From Bilabrum cf. latius (Eukaryota; Bigyra: Bicosoecida; Bigyra; Bicosoecida): a stretch of 64,000 bases of DNA. The translations under genes and the position numbers were made by a program. Within the stretch, counting starts at the first letter, position 1. Every line of letters starts with the position of its first letter. The stretch covers positions 1,302,001 to 1,366,000 of the forward strand of contig OZ237739.1 in the NCBI GenBank assembly GCA_965178125.1. The letters are read 5' to 3'. The notes under the pieces were generated by a model. It worked only from the letters and a program-made list of their open reading frames with translations, had not been told where the DNA came from and made no database searches. Below are positions 33,961 through 46,774 of the stretch, piece after piece.

Positions 33961-36783
33961 TCATTCAGCTCCGAATCCCACGATCGCCTGCCCCATATCG
34001 ACGCAAGTCGTTGCAGGGGGCTCTCCCGCATGGAGCGATGGGTCCGTGTCGGTGCGTGCCCGCCACGCCTCGGAGGCAGCTGCAGACACGGCCGGCAGCT
34101 CCACTGCCACGTCCAAGGCCAGCACCACGGGCCTGCTGTGCAGGCACTGCCTGACTGCATCTTCACCTGGTCGGTCTTCGCCCGCGCCTGCCGCACCGCC
34201 TGCTGCATCAATGTGTGCGGGGCTGCTGCTAGGTCCATAGCCCTCCCCCTTTCCCTCCCTCTCTGCACCACCAGCCCCTGCACCCTGTCTATCACACCGC
34301 GCGCTGCAAGACAGGGCTGCGAGGCCGATGGCAACGGCGGGCGGGACGCGCACAGGCACAGCGATGTACGTCTGGTGCAGCACCCGTCTGAGCATCCAAG
34401 GGCGCGCTCCCCAGCCAAACGGGCCTGCACCGGCCTTTGCATCCGCACTGCCTGCACCCTCACCTGCTTCGGCTCGTTTCTCAAGCTCGTCCAGCTCTTC
34501 CGGTTCCTCTTCATTTTCTTCCTCCTCCTCCTCCAGCACGGTGAGGTCAGGCATGTGCATCCCCGCCCGGTAGCACCTGCCCCCTAGCCCGACCGGCTCC
34601 AGCACCACAGCACATTTCTAGTTGAGGCCAACACCATCACCACCATCACCAGCTTCCTCATGCCTGGCCCCAGCAAAGGCGGCCTCCTCCGCTACCTCCC
34701 CGGCACATGCAGCGGACAAAGGCGCCCGCTCCTGCGGCGGGTTTGGCCACCATGCGGGGTGTGATGACTCATGATCCGATCCAGCCCCACCCGCCTCGGC
34801 TGCCGGTAGCGGCTTGGTGCCCTTGGCGCCCTTGGCGCCCGGCAGCGCTCCTGAGGGATCTTCTCCGGTCGCAACCAGCGAACCGTTATTCCCCAGCCGC
34901 AGGGCCACCTCAGCAGGCACCGGGTTCACGGCTCGTAGCACGACCCAGCCCAGCAGGCAGTCTGCCTCCACCTCCTTGCAGAGGGCAGGGGACACCACGG
35001 GCTCCCAGGCAGGGTCACGGGCCAGCTGCCTCTGGCAGGCCTCCTTGAACTGCTCGCCTGCCGCGAGGACAGCCGGAGACGTCAGGACCGCACGAAGCGC
35101 AGCCCTGACCCCCTGCCCTGCAGCAGGGTACACCGCGTGCAGCATCCTCCGGGCCCTGGACCTCGCGGTGCCAGAGAGCCCGGCGTGCCAGTCGGATCTC
35201 CGTGCCTGGTCGCGCACATCTTGTCGCGAGGATGGCGCGGCTGCCCGCTCTGCAGCTGCACCCTCGCTCGCGGCGGCGGTCTAGAGCGGCAGCGCGGGTA
35301 CGAATCCCGTGACTGCAATCGAGGGCAAGTACCTCGCGGCGAACTCGCTCTTGCTCGCCCACGCCAGGTAGTGAGCCTCTGTTCCCTGGGCGGGGGCAAC
35401 CGCGGCTCCTTTCCGCGATCCTGTGCGTGGAGCGACGCAGTCGGCCGGTTTCTTGTGGGGAGTCACGAGCAGCCCTGGCCGCCTCTGGTGGAGGCAACTG
35501 CGGCACCTGAGCTGCCTGAACTGAAACAGTGGCAGGGGTCGGGGGCAGCGCTGCAGCCACGGGGACGAGTCCAAAAGGCTTTCGTCGGGCCGGGGATTCT
35601 GCGTCAAATCGACGTCTTGCACGGCCCACGCACCGCCGGATAGCCTAGACCCAGCGGCGCTCGGCTGCGCCCACTCCAGCAAGGACTGCAAAGCGTCAGG
35701 AGGCACGCCCCCGCCCCCTTCGCTGTCGCCAGAACCCGCGCCAGAAGCAGCAGACGAAGAGTCGACGGGTCCTGAAATCCCTCCGTCTCTGGAGACGTCC
35801 TCACCAGCGACCACCGGCAGCGGGCGAGCAAGCGACTCCCTGGCAGCGAGCAAGTGCTCCACTCGCCTGCTCGCCCGTCGTCCAGCGAGCGAACCCGAGC
35901 CCAGGAGCGGGTCAAACGCAGATTCATCGGGAGCCATGCCCTGGTCTCCGAGCGCCGACAGGCCCCTCCCCTAGCTTGCGACCTCCCGCGCTCTCGCCTC
36001 GAGCTTCCGCTCCAGCCGCGCGATGCCTGCCGGGAGCTCTGACTTCGGCTCCGACGAGTCCTTCGACTCGGACGATGCGCCACTATCCACAGTTTTAGGC
36101 GCTGCATCCAGGAGCTTTGCCTTAGAGTTGCGGCCGCCTGTCGGCTTGCGACGCCCCGATTTGCCCGACACTCCAAAATCAGCTCGAGCCTCTGACAACG
36201 GTCTCCCAGCCGCCCCCACCCTTGGCATTGCGCCGCCAACAGAAGGATCGCATGATGCGAGCGCAGCAACTGCGAGTAGATGCTTCTGCGCAGCCGCGTG
36301 GCCGTCTATCTCCCCGCCAGAGCTTTGGCGCTCGCGCAGAATCTTTGCACTCGATGCGTCCAAGCTCGGAAGTCGGCGCGTGTAGGGGGAGTCGCCCAAC
36401 TGTTTAGATGATCGCATAGCTGCCCCGATCAGCGCGAACTTGTCACGGGCACTCAAGCCGGCCGCATATTCAGAATCCCAGCTGCAGTGGGGGCAACGCA
36501 GGCATGCCCCGCCGTCTGACGAGGGTCCAGCAGCAAGCTGGGTTTCACAGTCTGGACAAAAGAATGAAGTCTTTGATCTGCCACCAGCCTCCACTACGTC
36601 TAGCTGATCCACAAGCTCAAGTGTACGCGGGCACCATCCTGGGGTTGCATCGTCCTAAACTTCATCCGGATGCGGTGCAATGACGCGTGCGCACTACCCA
36701 CAGAACAATAATCTACTTAAAACTTCGGGTTCAATACAACCTGACACAATATGGTTCACCGTTAGCGCCCCATCAAGCGCCAT
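33961..36783 (-). CDS. DCTN4: Dynactin subunit p62 (DCTN4)
   Basis: A single exon from the ATG at 36783 to TGA at 33961-33963 encodes 940 residues. The N-terminus has the paired-Cys modules of p62: 'LLFCGQCARVIAPHPDE' (UAG as Gln), 'FFCPDCETQ' and 'LRCPHCSWDSEYAAGLSA', the last matching the family 'CGFCRW-S' element. Next comes 'DSPYTRRLPSL', like the 'PHTQRMNKL' segment in animals. 'FRQLRCRSCLHQRRPGLLV' matches the second Cys motif, and 'ARYLPSIAVT' plus 'VVLRAVNPVPAEVALRL' match the C-terminal beta domain. p62 sits at the pointed end of dynactin, the dynein cargo adaptor. UAGs: 36694, 36655, 35971, 35281 and 34618. Low-complexity inserts lengthen it beyond the usual ~460 residues, and the C-terminal third is poorly conserved. 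The thioesterase gene ends 87 bp upstream. Confidence 0.75.
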
Positions 36784-36870
36784 ATTTGAATGCCCGCGAC
36801 GACGCAGATTTGATAAGTGGCTCCGAGTCGCAGAGAATGGTATTCGTGTTTTGCACGCAGAAATGCGGCG

Positions 36871-37914
36871 TCAGCCGCGTATCTTCACAGGCATCATCAT
36901 TGCCAACTACCTAGATGTCGCTAGCAGCCTCCCGCCGTCATCGAACGCGTCGCAATCCGTCCCAACCATGCCATCCGAGATCCTCTCGGAGCGGTGCCAG
37001 ACCCTCACTCTCTCCGTGCCCTTGCTGGGCCTGGCCCTGAAGTGCGTGTGCAGCTGCAATGTGGGCACCCAGGTGAACTTTGGCAGGCAGAGGAGCATGA
37101 CGGGCGGGGGCAGGCCATCCAGGATGAACGCAAGGGACTGGGCGTCGATCGGCCGGCTCCTGCCCCCCAGCTCGGGCTCCGGTTCCAGGCTGACGTGGCA
37201 GGCATACTCGGGACGACGACCGCTCGCTTCCGGTAGAACACGATTGAAATGATCCGCGCCGCTCTCCGTGAATGCCCCGGCCTGCACGTCCACCAGGGGC
37301 GGCTCCGCGGCTGATGCTGCCGCAAAGGCGGGATCCACGAGCACTCGCGTGCGGCCCGCGATAGGGAACTGCGGCACGCCCGGTTGCGGCGGGCCGTCAG
37401 TTTCTGAGAAGAAAGGATAGGCCTTGTGCAAGCCCACACAAGCTTCAGGCTGCGGAAGCTGCCGCACAATGCTCGGCACGTCGCTCAGGCTAGCAGATAC
37501 GCCCTGCATGGGCCCCTGACTGAGGTCGCCTAACGTTGCGATCATCCTCGCCACCTCGCCCTTTCTTGAAATTAGCCGCACGGATAGATTAGCCGTTGAG
37601 CGGCCCGATTTTATCGCATCAACCTCTATTGAATGCTCCTCGTCCGCCAGTGGTGGCTGCAAGAAGGTGACTGAAGTCACTAGCGGGTCCGGGTATCGGC
37701 CGTCGAATGAAGCAATTGCAGCGCGAATCATTGCTAGCTGCACAGCACCTCCGTTTGGGTACACTGTCACGTTGAATTTACTCGACACTGTAGTGTTGAA
37801 CATATTCCCGTCCTATGCAACTGCAACAAGTCGATCCAACGCAAAGTGTGGTGCTGAACTCAAGTATCTTCGAGAACTGAGACTAGAAAAGCGAGCCAGG
37901 CTTCGTTTCATCAT
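36871..37914 (-). CDS. HotDog-fold acyl-CoA thioesterase, probably mitochondrial
   Basis: This 347-residue protein starts at the ATG at 37914. The leader 'MMKRSLARFSSLSSRRYLSS' is a typical mitochondrial presequence. The body is a double HotDog of the TesB-like/4HBT_3 type: 'PNGGAVQLAMIRAAIASFDG', 'VTSVTFLQPPLADEEHSIEV', 'SGRSTANLSVRLISRKGEVA', and at the C-terminus 'PIDAQSLAFILDGLPPPV' and 'WVPTLQLHTHFRARPSKG'. These enzymes hydrolyse acyl-CoA to free acid and CoA. The last motif reads 'LLATSR-UAG-LAMMMP', where relatives have 'AQSRQLALLLP' or very similar; the UAG (36907) occupies the conserved Gln. Translation then runs eleven codons to TGA at 36871-36873. A second UAG (37813) links the presequence to the enzyme domain. 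Confidence 0.82.
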
Positions 37915-38056
37915 CGTGGGAATCTCGCTCGGATGCAAGTGAAACTGTTCGGCATCACGGCACATTGTTTGGCCGGACCCGCCGGAGAAAGTTCCTGCAT
38001 CATGCTGTGCCCGAAAGGTGTGTCGCCGGCTCTCCATTTGCAACAAACATTCCACC

Positions 38057-41000
38057 TCACAACAGCTCACCCGCGTCTTCCTCTGCCTGCAACAGCAAGT
38101 CCTCTGCGTGCTCCAGCGCGATCCGCGCCCAGCCGGCCAGCTGCCCCCACCTCTCCGCAGACGTGGTGAGCGATAACAGGGCGACATCACCGCCCGCGGT
38201 CCTCTCCTCTCCCCTGGACTGCTGCCGTGATACCCCACGTGCACTCGCCTCACCGGGGTACGCATTTCCGTCGTGGTCTGCCTGCAGCGAGGCAGACAGC
38301 AGCTCGGATGCAAAAGCATCCCCGGCCTGGGGCCGCGATCCGGAGAGTCGCCTCCCCCCCCTCATCGTCACTGCCGCACGGGGGCCCCGCCTAATGCCCA
38401 CCACCGCGCTGCTGCCCCCAGCCTCCGTCGCACTCGTGCCCGCGGGTCCCTTGGCGCTCCTCTTACCGCTCTGGCCAGTGTCGTGCCCCCCGCCGCTTTC
38501 ACCACCCCCACGGGAGCCTACCACCACGAAGCCGCCCGAGCCACCGCCGGGCGCCTGCACGGTCCCCAGCTACCCAGCCGACTCGAACAGCGTCTTCCAC
38601 GCCCTGGATGCCTTCGCAAACGCGGGCGGCGCTGCCACCCCGGGAACTCGGTGCCTCGCCATGGCCCCGAGTAGGGTGCCATCCACGCCCACCACGGCCG
38701 GATGCTGGATCAGGGCGTTGATGGACCTGTCCTTGGACGGCCGCAGCCGGGGATCGGGCTTGCGTTCCTCATTCGCAGCAATCTGCGCCCGGCCCGCATT
38801 GGCTAGAAGGCTGGATTTGGGCTTGCTGCGCGTGGAGAGCGCCGCCCCGGGCAGTCCCGCCCCGCCCTTGCTGTCTGCAGCCGCCTGCTCATACTGCTCG
38901 ACCTCCTGGTCCTTGGCATCGATCGCACGAAGCTCTCGGGACAGCCCGTCCTGCGCGTCAGTGGCGATTTTCAGGACCTGCCGGAGCCTGTTGACTACGA
39001 AGCGCGCATCTGCGAGGCGGAGCAGCTGCCCCGCTGCTCGCTCCACCGCTCCGATATCCAGCCCCGTCGTGCTCGAAGGCACTTCCCCCCTACCAACGGC
39101 CGCCATCGTGGCCCGTTTGTGGAACGAGGCTCTCTTCTCAAAGGGGACTTGCAGGCAGTGCCAGGCCACTCGCAGGCGGGTCACCATGGGCACTCGTACC
39201 AGCAGCTGCTCCCAGCTGCCGGTCTTGGAGACCACGGACAGCTCACGCGAGGCGCTGCGAGGGCTCTCCCTCGACGCCTTCCGAGGAGCGTCACCCTCAT
39301 CGAGCGCGAGCTGAAGCGCCGCCTCGCTGGGTAGCGGACAGGCACGCAGTCGCTCCTGCATGGCGGCCAGCTTGATGTCTCCCGAGGCGTCTTCCTCGTT
39401 GTCCTCCCCGCCGCGATTGTCCCCGAGACCCCGCTCCTGGTCCACAGCAGCCGTCCCCAAGCGGCGCACCGTGATGTCGCTGCCTTCAGAGCCCGCGCTG
39501 TGTCCGCCCCTACTTGACATCTGCCTACTTCTTGCTCGGCTTTTAGCAGCGGCTGCCGCCCGCAGGTCAGCATCAAGTGCGGTGCGGAGAGACTCGAGAG
39601 ATGTGGAGGGGCGCCCGCTGCCCTCGGCCTCGATGGTCGCTGCGGAGGCTCCATCATTCGGTCGATTGAACCCTGAGATTGACGACGTGGATGGCCTCTT
39701 CTGACCAGACGAGCGGCCCTCGCCCGCCCGAAAAGCGCCTGTGCCAGTGTCCCTGCTGCTGCCGGCACGGTCTTGTTGGCTCCTTCCCGAGGCCACCCGA
39801 GGTGCTGCTCGCGAAAACCGAGCCGTATGCCGTGGGCCACCCAGGGCGGACCGGGCCGTGTGTGAGGCAGCCAGGTAGCTCCGATGGGTTGCGCCACCTG
39901 TGACTGCAATGCCAATGGACCCTCGCGAGTTTCTTCTGGCACGGATATTGGGTATGCCCGCGGCGCTCTTGCCCCCTGCTGTGGCTGCCCTGCTGCGCCT
40001 CTACGGAGTGATTGCCCGCCTGCCAGTGGGCACAGAGAGCGAGGTCGGGATGCCTGCCTCACTGGCAGCGTCATCACTATCGCCGGGGAACAGCATGCTT
40101 CCGTCCCTGCTTGCTTCGGCATCGCTGCCATACTCATCGAGGTCTCCGCCCTCCTCCACCAGCACGCCCACTTCCTCCAGGGCAAGCCTCCACAGAGACT
40201 CTACGTTCTGCTGTGAGAGCTTCTTGGTGCACCACACGCGCGCCTCGTTCTCCTCTCGTGCACGTGCCAGCTCCATGGGAGGGAGCCGGAGGGTCTCTCG
40301 ACTCAGCCCCGTCAGGTTTGCGCCAGTGACATTCGAGCGCTTGGTTGGCCTTGTAGGGTTAGACTCGCCGTGCACGGCCGTGTACCACAGCGATGACGTG
40401 GTGCGTGCTTCGGCACGGTGATAATCTTTATCGGCTGCCTTCATCTCGAGCAGCTCGGAGCCCAGCGATGCCACGCTACCCACGGACCCTCGCCGAGTGG
40501 TCGCGGAAGCGATCCCTGCAGCCATCGAGCTCGAAGCGCCCGCTCTGCGAAATGACCCCGTGGCGTGGAGCGTGAGCTGGCTCTGGCTGGCTCGCAGCTT
40601 CCTCTTCATTCTCTCCTTGCGGGCTTTGGCCTCCTGTTCCTTGGTCTCGTACATCGATGCGGTCGCGTACAGCCGCTCCCGCTTGCGCACGCAGCGGTCC
40701 ACCGCCTCCTGGCACTGGGACTCGACGTGGCCCAGCAGAGTGGCCGCTGCTCGGGCCAGGGTTTGGAGCGGAATCTTGGGCATCACCGAGTTACGTAGCC
40801 ACGGAGAAAACTGAAACGATTCCGTGTGTGTAGCTAGCTGCGGCGCCAGACCGAGCGCAGCTTCCGCGGGCGAGATTCGCTTCAGCCTCACCGACGCGCT
40901 GATGGCCCTGCGGCTGAGGCTGATCCTGCACAGGTGCCCCCGCACCATCACCACGTCCGTGTATCCTTCCTGGGAATAAATGGGCTCCGCGGACGGCTGG

Positions 41001-44000
41001 GACGTGAGCCCTTCCGCTAGCACCGCGGCCGCCTCTGCCGACTCACCGGCTGCCAGGGCAGCCGCCCGTGCCGCCTCCACTGCTGCAGCGCTGGCATTAC
41101 GCATGCCCAAGCTCCCGCTACTTCCAGCGCCTATACCGCCGCTGATGTGCCCGCACTCTCGCAGCTGCTGCTCGAACTCACGAATGGTTGCGTCAAGCTC
41201 ACTAACGGCGCCACTAGACGTAGCGACGTGCTGGCGATAAAATCGGGGCGCGCTGCCCGCTCCACTGGACGCCAGCAGAGCGTCATCAGCATCAAGTTCG
41301 GCCTGTTCGGCCTGCTTCTTGTCCACAGACCCCTTGCCACCACGGGCTGAGCGGGACATATTTTGCGAAGCTGACTTGGCGCCGGGCTCCACCTCAATTC
41401 GAATGACCGGAAGGTGCTCCACGTTCTGACGGTGCCTGATTGCCTGCACAGCGTTGCGTGCAGCCTGTTCCGGCGACGCAGCGCCTCGGCGGAAGGCAGC
41501 AACTGCTGCGGTTGCCGCAACGACGATGGAAGACCTCCGCTCATCAGAGCGCGGCTCTTCCTGCTGCTTTGATGGAGCATTGGCACCTTGATCACCGTTA
41601 CCAGTCGGGTCACGCCCTGAAGCGGATATTGCCTCAAGCAGCGCGGCCTTTCGCGCCTACGTCTTTGCTCCTACGGCTGCCGCCAAGCCAGAGATGCTGC
41701 CCGATTTCCGCCTGCCCCTCGGGGCTGCGCCGAGAGCGGTGCCAGCATCGCCCGGTTGCGAGGCATCGCCGTCCACTTCCTGATCTAGATCAGCTCCTTC
41801 GTCGTCACCATCCGAGAGAATTTCTTCTGCAGCTGATCCGCTCGAGTGGACACCCTTCCGCAGTATCTCGGTAACAATCACCGCCATGACCCGCGCCCTG
41901 AAATGCTTGGCAGCCTTGAGTCTCCTCTCCTCCTTGCTCGGACTCTAGGGTCCTTTGCCAGAAGACTTCGCGCTCGTGCCCTGGCGGTTGCTCTGCATCT
42001 GCTCGCTGGAGGCAGTGGCCCGCCAGGTTTTGCCCTGCCTCTTGGCCGCTGCCTCGCGCATGCGCATGAGAGACTTCTCGCTGCTGCCGTGCATCTCTCT
42101 CTCCCGCTGCCGCCTGATCCTCCTAGACTCATTCTTTGCCTGCCTGACCGACTCTTCCAGCATCTTGACGCGGCGCTGCCCGCTGCTTTCCTTCTCCTGC
42201 TGCAGCTCCTCTAGCGTGGCCACGCCCGCAGACACCTTGAGCACATCCTCCTGCGACATGGGAGTGGCACCAGACTGGATGCGTTGCAGGCGCACGTACC
42301 GGTTCTGCTCTGCCTGATGCACGTGCGCGGCGTCAGAGGTCAGCGCTAGCCGCATGCGCCCGAAGAGGCTGTCGCTCTTTAGCATCTCTAGGTTTCTCTG
42401 CCGGGCCACTTGAGCGTCGTGCTCGCGGGTGAGCTTGTCCGCGGCGGCGCGTGGACCCGTGGGGTCGGACACTGTCGTCACGGTTCTGCCATCGTCGCTG
42501 CCGATGGCCGTCCTAGAGGTGGGCAAACTGGACACGATGGGAAGCGCACCACTGCGATCGGCCGCAGAGCTCTCGCCGCCAGGTCCCGCCAGGCCCTCTA
42601 TGCCGATGTGCAGCTGCTCAGCGGCATCTTCGGGGTCGTTGCCTGTGATGAGACCAAGCACCGCCGTCCACAGAGCCTCTTCCCTCTTCTCCTCCTCGCT
42701 TTCCAGCTTGGGATCCATCCCGGGGATGAGACCTGTCGTCAGGTCCGGTGCCCGAGCCAGCTCCTGATTGCTGAAGAACTCCCTCGTCTCGTGCCTCAGC
42801 TTCTTGGCGGCACGCTTCACCGCCCGGCGGATCTCCTCCTCCTCCGCGGCTCTGGCTCCTCGTGCCAGCCGCAGCACCTCCCGCAGCTTCTTCGTGTCGA
42901 AACGGCCATGCCTCGCAAAGAATGCAGCAGGCAAGCCGCCCCCCCGGGCTATCTGCTTCCCTGCGAGTGCCTGAATGGGCACCTTTCTAAGGTCCATGGC
43001 CCGCCGCTGCACCGAGCCGCCCCCGCCCCCGGAGCCACCCCCTCCGGCATCGCCTCCACCGCCGCCGTCTTCGTGCGCAGACGCAGCCGCAGCACCCAGG
43101 AGCCTATCGGCCTCGATTCGGCTCAGCAGCTGCAGCTGGGCCGTCGTGATGCTCCGCTACATCCTGCGCCGCCCGGGGTGCGGCCGAACGTCCCAACCGA
43201 AAATGCTTTGCAGAGGCACGCTATGCGAGCGCACTTCTTCCGTGGCTTTTCGCAGTGCTGCGCTCCCTGCGCCCGGAGCAAGCTTCCAGTCGGGCTCGCG
43301 CAGCACGCTGTAGTCCACGATCTGGCGCGGCTTGCTGCTGCCACCTGGCCTATCCTGCTATGAATCTTTCGTTGTCGATCGCCGCATGCTACCTGCGGCT
43401 CGCAGCTCCTCCTCGTCCTCGTCGCTGCTGGAAGACGGCAAGCCCACGTCGAGGCCGAGCAGGTAGGCAGGTCGCTTGCCCAGCTGTGCCCCTCCCACGG
43501 CACCAAGAGAGCCGGATTGTCCTGCCGCACGAACACTTCCGTCCTCTTTGGCACCTCTACTAGCCATTGTGGCCGCCCCCGACTTTGACCAGCCTCTCTC
43601 CTCGATTCTGCTACGGACCTTGGATCTTTGCTGCTCCTGTCTCCTCGTCCTCGCGATGATACGCTCCTCTTCCTCCGAGCTGCTTCCCCTGGAGGCGTCG
43701 CTCATGTATCCTGCCCCGCGAGGATCGGTGATCTCGTCTGCCCCGCCCACCGGCACCAACCCGTCCCGCTCTCCCTGCCCCACTCCTCCCCCACTTCCTC
43801 CTCCTCCCCGCCGCCGCCCCGAATCCATCGCCTAACTCCCTCGCGATCGACCGGAGGCTAGCCGGCCATCGTCCTGGGCGCCGATTCCACTATCACCCCC
43901 ATTGTTGTCTGCATCGTCGACGATCCCGCCGCTGAGGATGGCTGCCGCATGTCGGCTGGTCGGTCGGCCCGCCGCACCGTACGACGCGTGTCGCAGCGAA

Positions 44001-45841
44001 AACGCCTGCAGCGACTTGCGACCAACGATGCCGCCCTTCTCGGCTGCCCCAGCCAGCGCCTTGAGTCGCCATCTAGCCCTAGGCCCTGGGTCTGCCTTGG
44101 TAGGCTGACTATCCTTGGCTCGCGTGCTGGCTTGGCTACCCGGAGGCGCTGCCTGCCCGCCTTCTGAACGCTTTCGCCCTGCCCTGCCCCGCGATGGCTT
44201 CGTTTGTGACTTTGTTGCCCTGCCCTTCGCCTGGTTTGCTTCAGTGCTCCCATCAGCAACCCCTCCACCTCTTTCACCTTCGCCCTCGTCGCCTCTATCG
44301 CCTCCATCCTGCTGCATGTCAAGTGCAGCGATGGCCGCCATAGAGGCGCGCCGCCTGCGCCCAACACTCCCTCCCATGCCGCTAACGCTGCTGCCCATTG
44401 CACCCGTCGCGATGGACAGGTGCGGTACTCTTGCATTGGCCCGGGCCTGCGGGGTCCTCGTTGCACCTGCATCCCCTGCACCCCTTGCATTCCTATCCAG
44501 TCCATTCCCAGCCTCCTCCTCCACCTCCACCGCCTCATCATCCTGCTCCTGCACTGGATCCAGTGTGCTGCCGTCTCCAGCAGAAAGCCCACGTCTCATC
44601 AGGTCCATCTAGCTCCACGCGGCCTGCTATCTCTCCGACACGGCAGAGACAGGAGCCCCAGAGTCCCTGAACACGTCCTCTGCCAGCAGCAGCTCGCGCA
44701 CATGCACCGAGATGCCGTCCTGGTCCTGGTCCCTGTCCCTGTCCCCGTCCTTGCCAGCCCGTGTCCCATCGCCACCAACACCCCCATTCGCACCCCTACC
44801 CCTGTTCCCTGCCTTGTTTCTCGCCAGTTTCTTGGCCTCCCTGGCCCTCCACCTGGTCGCAACCTCCTTCGTGCGCGGGCGGGCGAACGGTTCCATGGCG
44901 CGGTCGAGGCCTCGCTGGGTCACCGTGCGGCCTTCCCTCCTGGCCTCACGGGCCTCTGCGAGTCGTGCCAGGCGTCTGTTGCGCCGGTGCACTGACACAG
45001 CACCCCCACCGCCCTGGGTATCCAAGAGACCGAGCGGGTAGGTTGGCACTGTGAAGTTGCTGAGGGGGGCGCTGAGGTCGTTTGCCGAGGCATGCAGGGG
45101 GGCACCGGGGAGCGGCCTGCTCCTTGAGATGCGAGCGGACGGTACGTCCAGCATCCTGTGGATGGCATCCAGCTGCTCCTCCGTCAGCGTGGCGGAGGCA
45201 GCTGCCTGCTGCTCCGGCCCGGGGTCGCCTCCTCGCTCCGCCGCTCTGGCCGCGCCTCTGCCAGACTTGGATCCGCGGTGCCTGCCTAGGCTAGCCTCCA
45301 GCGTTCGGCCTTCCCCATTCCCGCTAGCAACCGCGGTCACTGCTCGGATTCGATCCTTCGCAGCTGCTCTCATCCTGCTGTTCTGGTCCATGTCTCGCTG
45401 GGTGATCTCAATGTCCTCGCCGCGACGCTTTTCCACGAGAAACCCAACCACCTGCTTGGCTGCTCCGGATGGCGCCGGGGACAGTACCATGGGCTCAATA
45501 GAGTGAAATGGCCTGCCACGAACGTACTTGTGGTACTCTGCGTTTGCTTCGAGCCTGGCTTGGACGCCGTGTGGCAAAAAGAACCGCTCCTCTGGAAGCA
45601 TAAGGGCTCTTCGTTCCAGCTACGCAGCCTTGTCTGCGATATAAAGGCGTAAATACAGAGTGCAAACTTGTGCATGGGTGAGTTATTGCCAATTGCGAAC
45701 GCTGCAAGAAATGGTTGAAGCCTGACCATATTCGCCGAGGCCCAGCATCTCGCGCAACAGCGTATCACCGGCACCACTCTCGTCATGGCCCCGTAAAAGT
45801 TCTTTAAGCTTTGACTTTGTTGTTTGGGGGCTATTGGCCAT
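38057..45841 (-). CDS. Very large low-complexity protein of unknown function (2,563 residues)
   Basis: Exon 1 (45841-45727) and exon 2 (45633-38057) are joined by a 93-nt intron whose splice restores frame ('LGLGEY' to 'DKAA-UAG-LERRAL'). The donor GTCAGG is unusual. UAGs lie at 45620, 44627, 44609, 43832, 43358, 43157, 41945, 41657, 40001 and 38570; the stop is TGA at 38057-38059. Most of the protein is disordered: Arg/Gly/Ser-rich, acidic and poly-Gly tracts. More ordered, charged helical segments occur near 42830-42700 ('FFARHGRFDTKKLREVL'), 42440-42260 ('SLFGRMRLALTSDAAHVHQA') and 40840-40650 ('MPKIPLQTLARAAATLLGHV'). No family was recognised. The length and helical islands recall ciliary or cytoskeletal scaffolds, but nothing in the sequence proves this. 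The N-terminal 100 residues look the best conserved ('ALMLPEERFFLPHGVQARLE'). Confidence 0.65.
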
Positions 45842-46774
45842 AAGGCGTTTGCAGATTTGCTTGCCAATGTCGCAGGTCCGTTGGTGGACGTTTTAATTCC
45901 GGATGCTCAATTGATCCGATCTCATCCAGGGATAGGCCCTACGAGGAATAGCCGTTGCGAGTGTACCGTGCAGTCCGCAATGCGTATGAACCAAATCATT
46001 CTCATGCCCGTCTTTCGTTGTGCTGGCAGGCACAATCCGAGCACGGAGGAACCAGCCGGGGGCTGCACGTGGCCAGCCGGGGGCTGCACGTTGGCCGGTC
46101 GGTGTCCAGTAAGGCGGATAGAGACGTGATCGGCTGCAAGTGTTGGAGTGTCTGTTCACGCAAAACTGTACGATTTGTGGGTAATTGGTACTCCGCTGCA
46201 CCGAGCTTGGTTGTTCTATGAGGGCTCGCCTGCTCTTGCTGTGATCACACTTTTCTAATCTATCGGCGTCCAGGCTGGCATCGTTGCTGGGGATTGAGCC
46301 ACGTATTGGTACAAATCCGCTAGGAAAGTATCGTAGGGTGCACGAATGTACTTCTTGGAAGTCGCGAAGCACGGATCAAACATTGCGACCAGCTTGGATC
46401 AGTGATGCCGAATCCGTCTGTCGCCGGCGAGGTGACGAGTTCCGGTTCGCAAAGGCAGGATTCTACAGGGCTTTCCGGCATATTTCCGTGCAAGATGGGT
46501 GCATGTTGCTCTAATGATCCTACTGGGAATACTCAAAATTAGTCTGTGCCAGTATCTGACGCTGTCAACAGTGAGTGACGGGCCCATATCGCCGTATTTA
46601 AACGCCGAAAGCGACTAGCCCTTGCCTCGAAAGCTAAGCCTAGTGGGCCCAAAGGTCTGCCCATGAACTAGAATACCGCCTTTATAATACCAGAAGTGTC
46701 TTTTCTATCATATAACTTGATACGCGCAGGTGTTCGCGCCCGAACACGTGCCAGTGTGGTGAGGAGGATGGAGC
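45842..46774. other. 933-bp intergenic region with a 21-bp tandem duplication
   Basis: This lower-GC stretch lies between two divergent genes. No frame here continues into either neighbour. A 21-bp unit beginning CCAGCCGGGGGCTGCACGT is duplicated in tandem at 46052-46072 and 46073-46093, with one difference near the end. Upstream non-coding exons of the Ser-rich gene could be hidden here. Nothing else was recognised. Confidence 0.4.

Noticed and set aside
46052-46093. Possible CRISPR or insertion-sequence end from the 21-bp duplication
   Set aside because: There are only two adjacent copies with no spacer, terminal inverted repeat or transposase nearby. It is a simple tandem duplication.
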